From Tubiluchus corallicola (Eukaryota > Priapulida > Priapulimorpha > Priapulimorphida > Tubiluchidae), in NCBI GenBank assembly GCA_030141605.1, contig JAQGDQ010000003.1, positions 1,445,501 to 1,509,500 on the forward strand: DNA of 64,000 nt. The letters are read 5' to 3'. Below the pieces are notes generated by a model. The model was given only the letters and a program-made list of their open reading frames with translations. It searched no databases and was not told the DNA's origin. Below are positions 48,001 through 63,000 of the stretch, one piece after another; position 1 is the first letter of the stretch; the number at the start of each line of letters is the position of its first letter. The position numbers and the translations under genes were made by a program.

Positions 48001-51000
48001 AGCAGTCTTCCAAGCAAAAAATGCCGGAACCTCTAATCAACTCGTCACAGCTCCTCAGGGTGGAGATGTCCTAAAATACAGCCCACACCATCATGTAGCC
48101 TTGTTCCTCCTCTTTCTAAAGAGCTATGTATTTCCATTCGAGAGGCCCACCATGCGGCGCTAGAACGTTTTTCCGCATGCTGTTTGATCAAAATTTCGAA
48201 AAAATCCGGAGTTTGGTCCGGGAAAACGCCCGTTACAGGATGCCGTGGCCCTCTCACGAATTCTAGATATGCCTTCTACACCCACCGCTGAACGGGCTAT
48301 CTATCCATAACCAGCACCACCCCAAGCCCATTCACATTCTCCAGAATAAGAGGTATAAGTTTTGCGAAAAACGGCCAAAAAAGGGACATTTTTGGAGGTT
48401 GGGGTTTTTTCGTCCCTATTCTTCCGGGTGGACCCGATTAAAAAATAAACCCCCAATGAGACCACACTATATCGAGGCCTTTCATTTGCTATATAGATCG
48501 CTGCAAATGCTGCCTAAATTGGCCTTTAGGTCACTAAGCTACAGAACTAAAACTTATAACATCTTTACCAGATTTATATTTTCTGTTATTTCATTACACT
48601 TGATAGTAGTAATGATTTAACAGTAATGGTAATAGTAATAGTAATAGTAGTGATTTACACATTTATGTACAATCCTTCTTTTTTCAGGGTTAAATTCACT
48701 GAGTAGTTCAGGGTTGCAGTGGTCAAATGGACAACAGTCATTTCTTTACTCAGGCTTCTGGGCACCATTGCAGCCTAATATTAACACAGGCGACTGTGTG
48801 TCATCCATTGTAAATAAGGGAAACCCCATTTGGTCTTTCACTGTTTGTAATACCTTGCTGCCTTTTGTATGTGAACTAAAGGCTTGTGCTTATGGTAAGA
48901 TTTTTTGTTTTGCATTTAGTTCCCTTATTCAGTTTACATCTATTAAAATAAATAGATTTATTGCTTGAACAGTTAATGTTTGTAAGTACTAATTCTCTTT
49001 TACACTTGAATGTGTCCTTCAAAATTAATTCAGAGTGTAGAGAAGGCTGGCTATTAATAAAGAACGAAATGTGTTTTCACCATTTTGAATTTTTATATGT
49101 GTTCTATTGTACTAGGAAGTGTGCCTGTAATAACTTTTTTGGTAGTGATGATTTGGCCTTATTTCAATTCAACTTTAATCATTCTTTAGTTTTAATTATC
49201 ATTTGTTGTTACAGGTACTTTTCGTTGTTTTAATGGCAAGTGCGTCAGTAGAAGTTGGTTGTGTGATGGACACGATGACTGTGGAGATGCATCGGATGAG
49301 ATCTCATGTGGCAGTATGTGCTATATATTATATACTGTAGTGATTATATACCATATTATATTACATATGCGAAATGTATTCTAATTATATACATGAAAGA
49401 GCCAGCTTCTAGGACTCACCATGTTTATTGTAGCCATTATGAAACTGTAAATCAAGCCAAAAAGAAGAATAAATAATATGCTAATGATACAAAGCATAAG
49501 CAATGATAAGTGAAATTATAATCTCAGTTTTGTAGTTTCAGTTTGTGCCTTTGTAACATTAGTGCATTATTTATTCTTCTTTTTGGCTTGATTTATATCT
49601 TGATAATGGCTACAGTAGCCGAAACGATCGTCACTCAGTAAACACGGTATATAGTTATGTTTATATGTGAATAACATCAGTGCATTTTAACAAAGCCTCA
49701 TGACCTCTTGCACATAACTGGAAATGGTGGCCTGAGACAAACGTGAGAAAGTGGAAAGGCTTTGTGAGCTTGATTAAATCTGTTGAAAGTTTGTGGTATA
49801 TTTCTAAATTGTGATTGATACTTGTTTTTCAATTTTTTTAAAATTTGTCTTTGGGTCAAATCTGAACAGACTCTTTCAAAAGTGAAAATTACCGATGCTA
49901 ATCTTTGAGTGCGACCTAGAAAATCATGTGGCACTGTCACAGATTCAGAACATAGTGTTCTGAACCTAACAGCTGAACTATAAGCCAAAAATTATTGAAT
50001 TTACCTTAACAATAATATTTTGCCTATTGTTTGTTTTCTCCTGAAGTATATGTACGCAATTATTCTATTTTAGTAAATGTGTGTTTGAGGCACTGTTGCT
50101 CTTTGATCTTGATATTCAAAAACATGACGTGATTTGATGCTAATTGAATTTTACACATTTTTATTGAAAAGAGACTTCCTGCGCATTTTATCAAGAAGGT
50201 GTGCGAGGCGTTATTCAATCACCAAATTTCCCAAACCGATATTTTTCCAATCTTGACTGTCGATGGATAATAGAAGCTCCTTTAGGATCAAAAGTAATAT
50301 TACAGGTAAGTGTATCACTGATTCTGTGATCTTAGCAAGCATGCATCATTGTTAATCTCTAAGTTAGAAGACAGTGAAACAGCTTAATATACTTATTGGT
50401 CTTACATAAGTTTGCTTAATAATTACTAACACATGAATGATAATTGTTTATACTACGTCATTGTACATGTTTCTTTACTGATGTTTTATATACAATTCAT
50501 TATGGTGCATATATAATCCACACTGTAACTCTGTGACTTGACCTAGTGCACAGCATAGAGAAGTTTAAATGGAAACTGCATTATTGTCAGCCCTTTATTT
50601 AGCTTTTATGAAGAAATAATGGCAGATTAAGACTGTCCATATTTAGCTTTAAAATTTAAAGGTTTCATTCTGATTCCTATCATCGAAGGTGTGAACAATA
50701 TATTTGTTCCTTTTTTTTACAAATTGTCTTGTTCAGTTTTCTATTTCACATATTTTTCTAAACTTAGTTCTCTGCATTGAAAACTAGTTATACAATATGA
50801 CAAAATGAGTTAATGCCAGACATTTGGTTAATGTTCAAGCACTTATATAAAAAATATTTGTCGATTCACTCATTAGTGTGGCAGATTTTTTGCTTTTGCT
50901 TAGTAGCATGTAGTTATGTATGTACTCCATTGTATAATAGACCATAATCTATTTCTATGTACTTCGTCTTCATTAACTACGTCATCTGTATACCATTTCT

Positions 51001-54000
51001 TCTTCCTGAGGCCTTTTTATGTGTGGCAACTGTGGCCAAAGGTTCGTTTGTCTCTTTGACAATAAAAATATAGTAATATAAAAAGTAATATCTAATTTGT
51101 GTTATAAGTTTGATCACCTAGATACTGAAAAGCAGCAAGACTATATTCATATACTTGGTGGAAGTCGGATAGATGCACTTAGCTACACAATTGATAAATT
51201 ATCTGGTTCACAAGCTAGTGCTGAAGAAAAGTACGTCAGTTATAATAATCAGATGGTGGTAAAATTCAAAAGTGATGACCAGATAGAGAAAACAGGGTTT
51301 CAGGCCTCTTGGCGGAGTGGTACGTAGTTCTGTTTAGTAATTAATCTTTGAGAGCATTACATTTACATGAATGTAAATATTTTTCTATAAGTTAATATCT
51401 AAACTTCTGGAAACTCAATCTATCACAGTCTTGACATCTTTTGTCATAGTAATTGTTGCCAAAACTAGGCACTAAATTTCTAATTAGTTCTGATTTTCCT
51501 ACCCAAGGAAATGCTGGGTAGTCACAGTGTGTGCTTAGCAATAGAACTTAAGCTTTGCTAACTCTGTTAATAATGGATGAATAACTGCTTAGAGAACTGC
51601 TTCTGGACAGTTTCATTTGCAATTTAAACATAGCAATGACACTTCATCTGGTTTAGTGTATCGTCTTAAAAATGCCCTTTGATAATGAATGATGTTCTGG
51701 TCCTGCCTCAAATCTCTACACTAAGCATGCATTGCTGTTGTTGTCTTTCGGGTTAGATAATAGCCAATTGTATAAACATAAATCTATATCTTTTCTCTCA
51801 CAAAATTTAATTATTACAACTTGATATTATACTGTCTTGTGTAATGCACGAATTTTGTTGGACACGCCTTATATTTACCTAATGTGTTCATAGTGTCTAC
51901 TGTCTATGCAAATATAGCAATTTTTATATATTCTATACGAATAGTAACATTACATATTCTGTGAACTAAGTTCTAAACTAATCTTTGCATTAATAATAAC
52001 AATTATATAAACTTTACTGTATAGCCCGTGTTGTATTGCATTTTATCAGATAAATAATAACAAGCATGCTGTTTTTTATTTCACTTTCTACTAGCTTCTC
52101 ATCATTTGTATTATTTCCACTAAGCCTAATGTTACCAGCAGGCATTTCCTGTACTGCACACAAAGACTGTACATTATTCATTGTATAATCTGCTGTAAAT
52201 AATTGCTATTTATTGCTTGCATTGTCCCCGTCATTTTTGAATTTGACACATGGTTCCGCCTATACTAGTTCAAATGTACATTGCTCGAAAGTTCTAGTTC
52301 TCACTTGAATGAGCTTATCTGCTTAATAATAATTATAAATTGAAACGGAAAGGTAACAGAACACTCATGGCTGCTTTTGCTCCAAAAATTCTTAAATCTG
52401 TAACATATGTGCATATATAAGTATATTCTGTACACAACAATAAAAAGTGTAGCCCCATTTATCTCAATATTTGTGATATTGCTTTTGATTTTATCTATCT
52501 GAAACTCCTGTTAATCACTTTGAAAACTACTCTGTGCAGCCTTTTGCATTATTTTTTGTTTAGTAAATATCAACTGTGGGAATGAAGAGCTTACAGCAAC
52601 ACAGGATAAACAGGATCTGTATTCTCCATTTTTTCCTGAACCATATTTCAACGGCATGGAGTGTGTGTATATTATCTCTGCATCTCATAATGAGTTAATC
52701 ACTTTAGAGGTAAACTTTCTTGTAAAATAGTTCAAAATAGAATATTGTTCACTGCTTTAGTTGTAGAAATGATAATTGTTTCACTATATGTATTATTTCA
52801 TGACTTTGGACTACTTTGTCATATAAATTAACTTGTCATGTAACATGATCTTAAACAACGGTAAAATTACCGAATCAGAAATCGCAATAAATTTTAAAAG
52901 TAAAATATGACTTAATGATAAAGCTAAATATTAAATATAAACTTAGCAGATAACTGGTAATCATCGACGAAGCCTTTGGGACTTTTCTCAACAGTTTTAC
53001 CTAATCCTGAAAGTTACGTTTAAGTTAGTGGTCAGTATTGTAGCTTTTTTGTAACTGCTGTTCTTGTGAACTTTTTCACTTTGAAGGCAGCTGTTGACTA
53101 GTTGATAGTGGCAGTTGATTTACTAAAGTATTAAAAACTGATGGCATAGAAAAGTATGTAGCTGAGTACAATATGACTGACCATATAGCTAACTGAGTAC
53201 AATATAATAGAACACTCTAAATTTTACAGTAGTAATGCAGAGTAGAATAGAATAGGGAAAAGCAGAGTAAAGTAGTGTAAAGTAATACAGAAATGTTTAG
53301 AGTATAGGAAAAATGCAATAAATTGAATGGAAAGAAACTAATCAAAGTGGTGTAGAATAGAATAGAGTTTATTGCCACATGCTTACATTGCAGTAAAATT
53401 GTTCTTATCCTCAAGTAATTCAAAATTCTAATTATTTTTGACAGATGAAAGTGCAGGAATTAGAGCATGTAAATGATTTTCTTCAAGTTCGAGACGGTGA
53501 TTCTCCAGATTCACCTCTTCTTTACACTTACACCGGGTCAACAGGACCGACATTCACCATTTCTACTGGTTCTAAGGTGTACCTCTTTTTCTCCAGTGAT
53601 ACAACAGTACGACAGAAGGGATTTCATTTACAGTATTCAGCAGGTACAAATCGGAGCCACATATACTATTAAACAGTAAATTAGAACTTACGATAACCCT
53701 TTCAGAAAACTTAATCAAAAGTATCGTATCTTTTTTATCTAATATATAAGCTGAAGCTGCAAACAGAGGGTATGACCAGGGATGGTGCAGTTAAATTATT
53801 TCTCAGTACTGGTACCTGTTACCGTTGTTTACTCAGAATAGAATAATAGCCCATAGCCTTGACCTTTGGTCTTTCACCTTGAACTTTTTTCATTTTTTCT
53901 TTTTGTAAAAATACTCATAGGAATATTCTGGGAAATTCTTTGTAATTTCATAAAAATAAAAATGGTAAACATAGTAAGCAAAAATAGATTTTCTTATTCA

Positions 54001-57000
54001 TAACTATCAGACTCTTTCTTCCTTTTTTATATCACTGTTTTTGTATTATGATTTTGAAACATTGCCCCATACGTGAAGTAAAAACTTTATTTTGTACTGA
54101 TTTAGAACATTGCTTTCAGGATGCAGTAACACGATTACGACAGATTCTGGAAGTTTCGCTTCCCCAGGAAATTTTGTAATTAACTATCCACCATCTCGCA
54201 CCTGCACTTGGCGAATCAGTACACCACAGGGGAAAGCTTTAGCTATGTATTTTGACCATTTTAAAGTTCAACCAGACGATTATGTTGAGGTAAGTACTGT
54301 AATAATTTTTGATCCATATTTGCAGCATTACTAGCTTTGAAGTACTACATGGACATTTAAGACTGTTTATGATTTATATCATTTATTCCATTATCTATGC
54401 CAAGTATATTCTATGTAACTATACATTCTGGTTTATGTTGCAGGTTTATGCTGGTGAAGATGACGTCAGTGGAGATCTTATACACCTTGAAAATGACAAG
54501 GGTTTTACTGGTTTTGAACCACCACCTTTATTGCTGTTCAGTAACACCGGTTCATTCTTTGTCAAGTTCAGTAGTGATGCCCTGGATACCAGCCTTGGTT
54601 TCAGTATTGTATTTTCTATTGGTGAGTGCTTGTTTAGGCCCAAATGTACCATTAATATCATTGAGCTAATGGAAAGCAATCAAATGAAAGAAATTTAATC
54701 GAGTGCAATCATCTGTAAGCCGCATAGGTAGGAGTTTACAATTCCCCACACAATTTGAATACCCTAACCCTAACCCAGCCCTAACCCTAATCCTAATTCT
54801 AACTCAAATCCTAATCTGCTTCATGAACTAATTTTTTGTGTGTGAGAAATTGTAAGCTTTAGCCCCCCGCATACTTTAAACACTTCTACATTGTTTTTTT
54901 GCAGTCTTTATTCTTTATTGTTTGGTATATTTATGCATGATATGCAATAGATGAAAAAAATTATTAGTAAGCTTGAGAAAATTTTAGTGTGGTGTAACTG
55001 GTGCCTTGCACTACACTCCCTTATTATTGCAAACAAGGTTTAACTTTCTGTTTCTTGGTTATTCCTGCTTTTTAAATGTCTCTGTGCCACGTTGCCTAGA
55101 CCCGGTCAAAAATGTCAAAGAATGATCTTTTTTGCATTTTTCAAAGGATAAACTTCTAAGAGAACAGTGGATTATTAGATGTGATCAATGAGAAAAGCAC
55201 TGGATACTAAGTTAGCATAACAGAGTTTGTTCCTTTTACTGACGTCGATTACGTGAGGCTCGAAAGGAAAAGAAAACTAAAACCTACTGCTGTTCCTTTT
55301 ACTCAGTGGTTGAATAGTAGACATGGATATTATAATCATTTAATTAATTTGTGCAAAAGCCAAAAGATGTTCAAGCACTAAAGTGTGCTTGCGAAAATGT
55401 AAGCTCAAATACAGTAATAGTAATACTAAAACAATCATTATCATTTTCAAAAATGCTGGAAAATTGCGCTCTAAATGTAGTTTTCCTGAAATTTAGCCAG
55501 AAAGGTTAATTATTATCTTTAATTACTGTGCAAGTGTTAACCAGAAAGTTGTGGTTAGCAGCTTACTTGCAGAACACAGATTTGATTTGCGAGAGTACTA
55601 GGCACCATATCATTCAAGTAGTAGCTTCATGGAACACCATACAGGTCTCGTAGTTGCTGTTTAATAAGTAAATTGATTGCTTCCTTACTTAACGTATTCC
55701 AAGATTATTTTGGCCATCTCTGATGGTCGTCTGATGTAATTTCTGTAAATTCAGCAAGGAAAATTCTGATATAATGACATTTTATTTGTGTTTTACCACA
55801 TATGCGCGTATTTTATGAAATGTGCTAGAGTTACCAGTGACATCACACCATAACTAATACAACTTATTTTTGCTTATATAAGGTTTTCTCTCAGCTTTGA
55901 ATATGATGTGGTTATCAACATTGTCTAAATTATGCTTTGACAACCAGTTATATTTTGCCTTCTGCACTGCTTTAAAACTCATGTATTACTTTTTTTATAT
56001 GAATTGTGCCTATATTCAATCACTACCTTATACTGTTACTTCATTTTATGTTCTGACTGTAAAACTGTTTGTGATGCTTGTGCATACCTGATTGTAAAGC
56101 TGTCTCAGATACATAACTTTTGATGCAAATTCGTTTATATATGTTTTGGATAGACTGTCCGCCATTAAGTTTGAGTCCTAACCACAGAGTCAGTACCTTA
56201 GATCGCAGACTCTTTACTACAGTAGGCATTGGGTGTGCACCAGGATTTCATTTAAGCAGAGGTGGTGGCTTGATGTCTGTGCAGTGCCTTCCTGGTGGGA
56301 AATGGAATGTTACAGACGTACCCCAATGTGAAGGTAAAGCATCGTTCATTCAAGTATAGCAGTATATATAAATTGTGATATTGTGAAATAAACTTGACCA
56401 TTATGAATCTTTTTAAATTCTGACCTTAAACAAGAACTTTGAAAGGTCTAAGGGGATAAAGAAACAGTTTGCAATCCATGTGGTTAGTAAATTAGTTCCC
56501 ATGAAACTTTGATATTGTTTCAAAAAGTAATTGATGGAAAGATGTGGTGTAGATTTAAATATGTTAAGCAAGTAACATGTTCAATATATTTGATTTGCAG
56601 TACATGATTTGTTTTATTTGTTTCATACATTATTTGCTAGTTTGGAAAAATATTTTGCCATCCTTATTGCTAGTTAGGTGATAAAGAAACAACATTCACA
56701 TGTAGTGTATCTGTTAATTGTGTATTACATTTTCCCTTACAAGAGAGTACAGTAAGCTTCCTTAAGTTATTTGACATCTAACAAATGAGATTTAAAATCA
56801 TGATATGGTATCAACCTCATTTTGCCGTTTGCCGCTTTTTGTAGCATTTTTTGATATCAATTTAGTTAGTCCTAATGTTATGCTACAGTTGCACTGCCCA
56901 GGTTTTATTTAATTTACTGATTTTATAAAATAATTTGCAGGAAATTACTGTGGACCTGTTCCTCGACTTCGCAATGCTGACATCATCGCCGCTACTAATG

Positions 57001-60000
57001 TTACTTTTGGAGGAGTAGCCACATACCATTGCCACACTCACCATGTGTTTCCAGATGGTACCATTGTCATGCATGCCATGTGTACTGAAGCTGGTGTTTG
57101 GGAGGAAATTGACGACTGTTTTGGTGAGTGGCATTTTTTAAAGAATTTATTGATCACTCATATTATATAAAATACACTTTTCATATCATACATTTTTTCT
57201 GTTGTACTATTTTTCTGTTGGAAACTGATTTTCCCAAATCTGTTTGGGAGACAGTCAGTCCCCGGGCTGGTTCTGTGCTTTTGTGTACACCGCTCTAATA
57301 GAGCTTCCTATCTCTTCATATAAGCCACATCCAGGATTTTTTTCACAAAATAATGGTAAAAAACATTTTTTTCAGTGTTGTTTCCTTTTTCAGATTTCAA
57401 CAGAAGTTTAGCATTAAAATTTTTACATTTTTTCTATATCTTCTCTTAATCAGAACTCCTTCCTTTTTGCTTAATACCATATCTTAATGTTAAAGTTTTG
57501 TACACGTACTTATTTTGAGTACTTTTAACTGCCATTTCTAAGCATAAAGGAAGAAGTGACATAGATTTGTATGCATTGATATTTCAGCATATGAGAATTG
57601 CAATCTAACTCCAACAATTTCTGACGGTCGTGCAGTACCGGTGTTTGGTAATGGAACAGCAGCCAGTTCTATAGTGAGATACGAATGTGATGCTGGTTTT
57701 GATTTAATTGGTATTCCCGTGACGCGATGTTTGCCTAATGGCCAGTGGTCTTCTGACCCACCACAATGTTTGGGTATGCAAATGAAATAATGATTAGTAA
57801 ACTTTGTGTAATTCTCAGAACTAGGGTAGTGATCATGGGAATGATGAAGAGTACCTTAGTCATATTTTTCTATGTTAATTGTTTAAGTAAGCTTAAGTTG
57901 CATTTTTGTATGCATAAAAGTGAATGGTTTGCCGAAATTGAATTAAATTTGTAAAATAAAATAGTGAAAGAAAAAAGATAAAGGAACATTCAGTAATGTT
58001 TGCAAAAGAGCAATGACATTAACCAGAATACTAATTTACTCGAAATTAGTATTAAATCAGACAGTTGGCTGACTATTAACTGATTTATGTTGTTATTGCC
58101 TGAAAGAATCACCGAGTTGAAGAACTGAACGGAGAGCTTTTTAAGTTCTGCTTAGATAGGTTAATCATTACAATACCAGATCATCTCTTTCAAATCTAAT
58201 ATTTTCACTGTTTGCTAGCTTGTCTGAAATACTTTTTAAATTATGGTCAAGCCTAGGTTACTACAGGACCTGTTTCTTCTCGACAGAACTAGTATAGATT
58301 GGGAAAATTATGGTATAGTATAATTTTATTGGTCAATATTTACCACTTTTGTGTACTTTAACATTTCCTTATCTTTTTTCCCAGAAATGTGCACAACCTA
58401 TTTAAGATGATTCTCATAACAATTTTGTAATGATGTATATAATTATTGACTCCAGGCAGTAAAAACATGTTACTAAGTGAGTATCGTTTCAGGAGCTGTT
58501 TGTGTCGATATTCCTTTGATTGCCAATGGCCATTTCTCTCGACCTCCGCCTTGGTACGTTCGTGAGGAAATTACTGTAAAATGTAATCTGGGGTACCACA
58601 TTAGCCATGAACAAGTAGATTATACATTTAAGGCTTGTCAAAGTAACGAACAGCATCATGGGTGTATAGGTTTGTACAATGAATTTGCTGTTTTTTCATT
58701 TTTTCATTTCCAGCTTTTGAACTTTGTCACAAGATTGATCGAAGGGTCTTTTTCGGTAACTTGGAACTAACTTTGTATAAACAATTAAACGTTAAAAATT
58801 GATTACTAAAACTTACCCCAAACAATGCTCTCAATTTTAATAATCAGTAGTACTATTATCAAAAAAAATTTTGGCTGACGCTTTCAAAAATGTTTTATAA
58901 AACGAGCATTCAGTTATTTTAGCATGCTGGCAATGCCCACTTCACTCTTTAACAGAATGAAATGTGATTACTGACATCTTACCTAAAGGAAATACTGATA
59001 GGATGTTACTATGAATACATGGAAGCTTTCACATTTTATTTATGGCACTTTGGTAATGAATTTGTGGGGATTGTTAAACCTTGTTAATTGCCTAGGAAGA
59101 ACTAAATAATATGAAAACAACTTAGACTCCTATAAAGGAAATATACAGGTCATAGAAAAGTTGACAGCATGCATTATAAATAAATACTTAGTAGCTGATT
59201 TTGTACTGAGTTACTTTCAGTCTTAATTTTTACATTTTGCCCACTACAAATATGCTCAGAGTAACGTGTTCCTTGATAACATATTATTACAAATACGTTT
59301 AGGGGGTTCTTTGGCCACTTTTATTAAAGAAAAACTGTGGCCTAAGTTTAGACTTTTAGGTTTCAAACAAATTGCAAATGAAAATTGTTTTTGCACACAT
59401 ATTTATAGTCTCTTGCTATTGGCAATGGCTACAAATATAATCAGTCTTTTTAATCATAGATAATCATAAAGCACACAGCTTTGTTTTTCTTTTAGCGTAT
59501 TTGTATATTTTGATTCTTTATAAGATGTTAGTAGTAATTGTAACAACATTAGTTGTCATCAGTGCACCTCTCTAGTGCACCAGCGGCTTTGCCTCTGCCA
59601 CATATTTCACAGGCTATCTACAAAATTACTTGTCAAGCTGTCAATTGGAAATTAACATTATTGTCATATTGGCCTTGTGAAGGAAACCGTTTCATTGTTT
59701 GGTGAACAGTATGTTAACTCTGTGTCTTTTTTGTGTGCATGTTCTGAGACTAGTTATTATTTTTTTTTAAGAGACTAGACATTTTTTTTATTATTTTATA
59801 GAAAATATCTCAGAATTTCTAAATGGCTAGCTACATACACCAATTTAAAACACTTAAGTTATTCGCTATATTATATTTGTTTTGCCTGCTTATGTAATTG
59901 TTTTTATCAAGGATTTTAATGCTACCTATTTTCGTGCTTATAGATTTGAATGAGTGTCGTATAGATAGCCCATGTGATGAAGACACTACTACTTGCATTA

Positions 60001-63000
60001 ACACTGAGGGTAGTTATGAGTGCAAATGCAGGCCAGGTTACCAGTCTATATTAGGTAAGTTTTATTTTTGAAATGAGCACAGAATGTAATTCCAGGGAAA
60101 AAGGTTAAAATAAGAAATGTCTGTAAAGCATTAAAGCAAAAGCCAAGTCTCTTGGTCTAATGAGCTCATTTTAATATTTGAAAAAAATGTTAGAAAACTT
60201 CAGCAATGAAAGTGTGACAAATGCCTTGTGTATTTTATTTATGTATTCACACCTGGGCACGTTCATTTTGAATGAAAAATGACATCATCGACTTACCGTG
60301 CAGTATAAACACTTGTCCCGCTTGGTGTTTGAGCAAACTTCTTGGAGCTGCAGTTACTATTATCAACTACAAACAATCTAAAATGTTAGATGAGAGAGTA
60401 TTAATGCTATTGTTTGCTTTTTTATGAATCCTGTTGCCCACTGTGTAAGGAAAACCAGTTACCTGTAATAAATGGTAATCTCCAAATCAGCTAGTTAACA
60501 CCGACAAAGAGCAAAATAATTATTTTAACAAGCTAAAACTGAACTCTATAAGCTAAGCAAACCGCCCTGCACCTTCTGTTTGCTCACAGCCTTGCGGAAT
60601 TACATGTTTATCTGTAATTGTTTTATCATGTGTATTACTTACATATTTTGAGTTATAATCCTGTGGATTAAAACCATGTAAGCACTTTAAAGGTGTTGTT
60701 AATTGATCCACTGAATAATTTTTACAAGAACACTGTTAAACACAAAAGGTTTATTCAGCTAGCCTAGAATTGCAGTTTCTGAATGAATTGCAATATTTTG
60801 TTACGTGTGCCTTCATGCTGTCCACAATGCAGGCACCATAATTTTTTCAAATACAATGATGTGCAAACCTCATAAAATTAAACATGACAATTTTTAATTG
60901 ATCATTTTACTGGTGTGTTTTGTTTTAGAATGTGGTTCATATAAGTTTTCGCAGAATGTTGGCTTATATACTCCTGATCGTCTTTTTGTTTCCGGGGATG
61001 ATGGCCTACACACCAAAGTCGTAAGCAAACTCTTTGCTTTCTTGCTTTATATGCCTGTTATGTTTTACCGAGTTATTATAGTTCCACTTTAATGAAGAGG
61101 AATTGAAATTCATTGTCAGCATTATCTGAGAATGATGGTAAATGTAATGTGGTCAATCAGTATATGTCATATTGTGACTGATAATTTTCATATGAATTTG
61201 TTGTTTTCTGCTCTTAAAAGCTACCTATAATTGTAATTACATTGAAGTTGATTATATTGCTATTCCAGGACATAGGAGTAACAAGTGCTTATGGATGGTG
61301 TGCACAACAGTACGGCATCAAATCTGTGACTGTAAGTTTACATTTTATGTTAATGCTTGTACCATTCATTGAAATTGTCAGCAGTTTCTTGAATTTTGAA
61401 ATACTCAGCAACTAGGTATATTTTTTTAAATGTATGAAGAATTGTTTGCTAGTTTTAAATGTGATAAATAATTTTGTATTGCAGGTAGATTTAATGGCGC
61501 CAGTCATAGTAGATGAAATCCAATTAATGTCTGGTCATCGAAGAGATGGAACTGTTGGTTATGCATCTTTATTCTCACTACATTATAGCAATGATAATGT
61601 TAAATTCACACCAACGGTGAACGTTACAACATCACAGGTATTCGTTGCCTACAAGTTCAACAAATTTTTAAGCAAAATGGCTGAAAAATAACTAGAAAAC
61701 AGAAAGCAATGATGGCATGTTATAGCTACTAGGGATGCAGAATGTGTTTTTTTATGTTTTTTGTCACAGATTCTTTTCTGATATGACAGTTTTTCACAAT
61801 TATTTGAAGTGACTTTCAGTAATGCATTAATCACTAAATAACTGAATTGAAAATCTAAGTAAACTGCCTCTGATTAATCTTTTTTCTTTCATCTCGCAAG
61901 AAATTTTCCAAAGTATGAGTAAATACTTTATGCACCCATTACGCTGTTCCCATTCAACAGTTGATTTCATTACAAGAGAGATGCTCTGAGAAATAATGAC
62001 TTTTATAAGTTTAAATTTCACTGTATCTTTATCATCACTGGCATTGCTGTTATAGCTTAGCAAATGAGGAAATCCACTAGGTTAATTCAATCTAAAACTG
62101 AAATGCTTGGCATCTTTAGTTTTAATGTAAACATGTTGAATATATCACAGCACTGCAAGTGCTGTGATAGTGATATATATTTTTATACAGTTTAACACAC
62201 TGCAAATTGATCGACCACATGTCAAGGCTTGCATATATTTGTGTCATGACCAGAACTTAGTTTTTATCAAAGGGGCATCTTCTAAAATGAGACATTAGAG
62301 TGGCAGATAGTTGTAGTTGTAACCACGGTCAGATATGTATGTATCCTCCCACCACAGTTTTCTGGTCAGTCACTCATCTATTTACTTTTCATACTTGTGT
62401 TGCTTGGCTAAGTTGCTAAGTACAAACTGTGAGCAGCTCTTCCCCTTGCACTTGAATGCCAGAATTTTGCAAATTTAGTGTCATATTCTTCATCAATACT
62501 AACAGCCTGATTATCTAACATTCATATGTTGCTAATACACAGAAATGCTTTGCGTTTTGGAAAAGTTTCAATTCAAAAATGTGAAAATTATGTAACTTGT
62601 CCAAATTGTGCTGCTGCAGGTGGCATTTTATGTTTTTTGTGAAAGTTTTAGGTGTTGTACTTAAAGATTATGACAATGATCTTGTTGCACTTTTGTTTGC
62701 AGACCTTTGTTATTATTGGCTTGTTGGATGGCCAGGAAGGGAGTTTCATAAGTTTGCCTCAACCTATAGAAGGTCGATACATTAAGTTTGTGATTGAAGA
62801 CTATATTGGCTATCCTTGTCTGCGATTAGATTATATTGGTTGTCGCAAGAAATCATGTAGCAGTAAGTACATTTGCTTTGTCTATTTGTATATGTCACTA
62901 TAATGAAAAAACTTAATGTTACAGTCATTAGCTCAGAAACCGTCCGCCAGTTGTCAACTAAAAAGTCATACCAGCTTGAATAGCTCAAATTAATTGTACT

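Noticed and set aside
38835-51570. Weak similarity between 38835-38880 and 51525-51570 (GTGTGCTTAGC...AA-TTAAGC)
   Set aside because: About 70% over 45 bp by eye; too short to call a dispersed repeat without a search.
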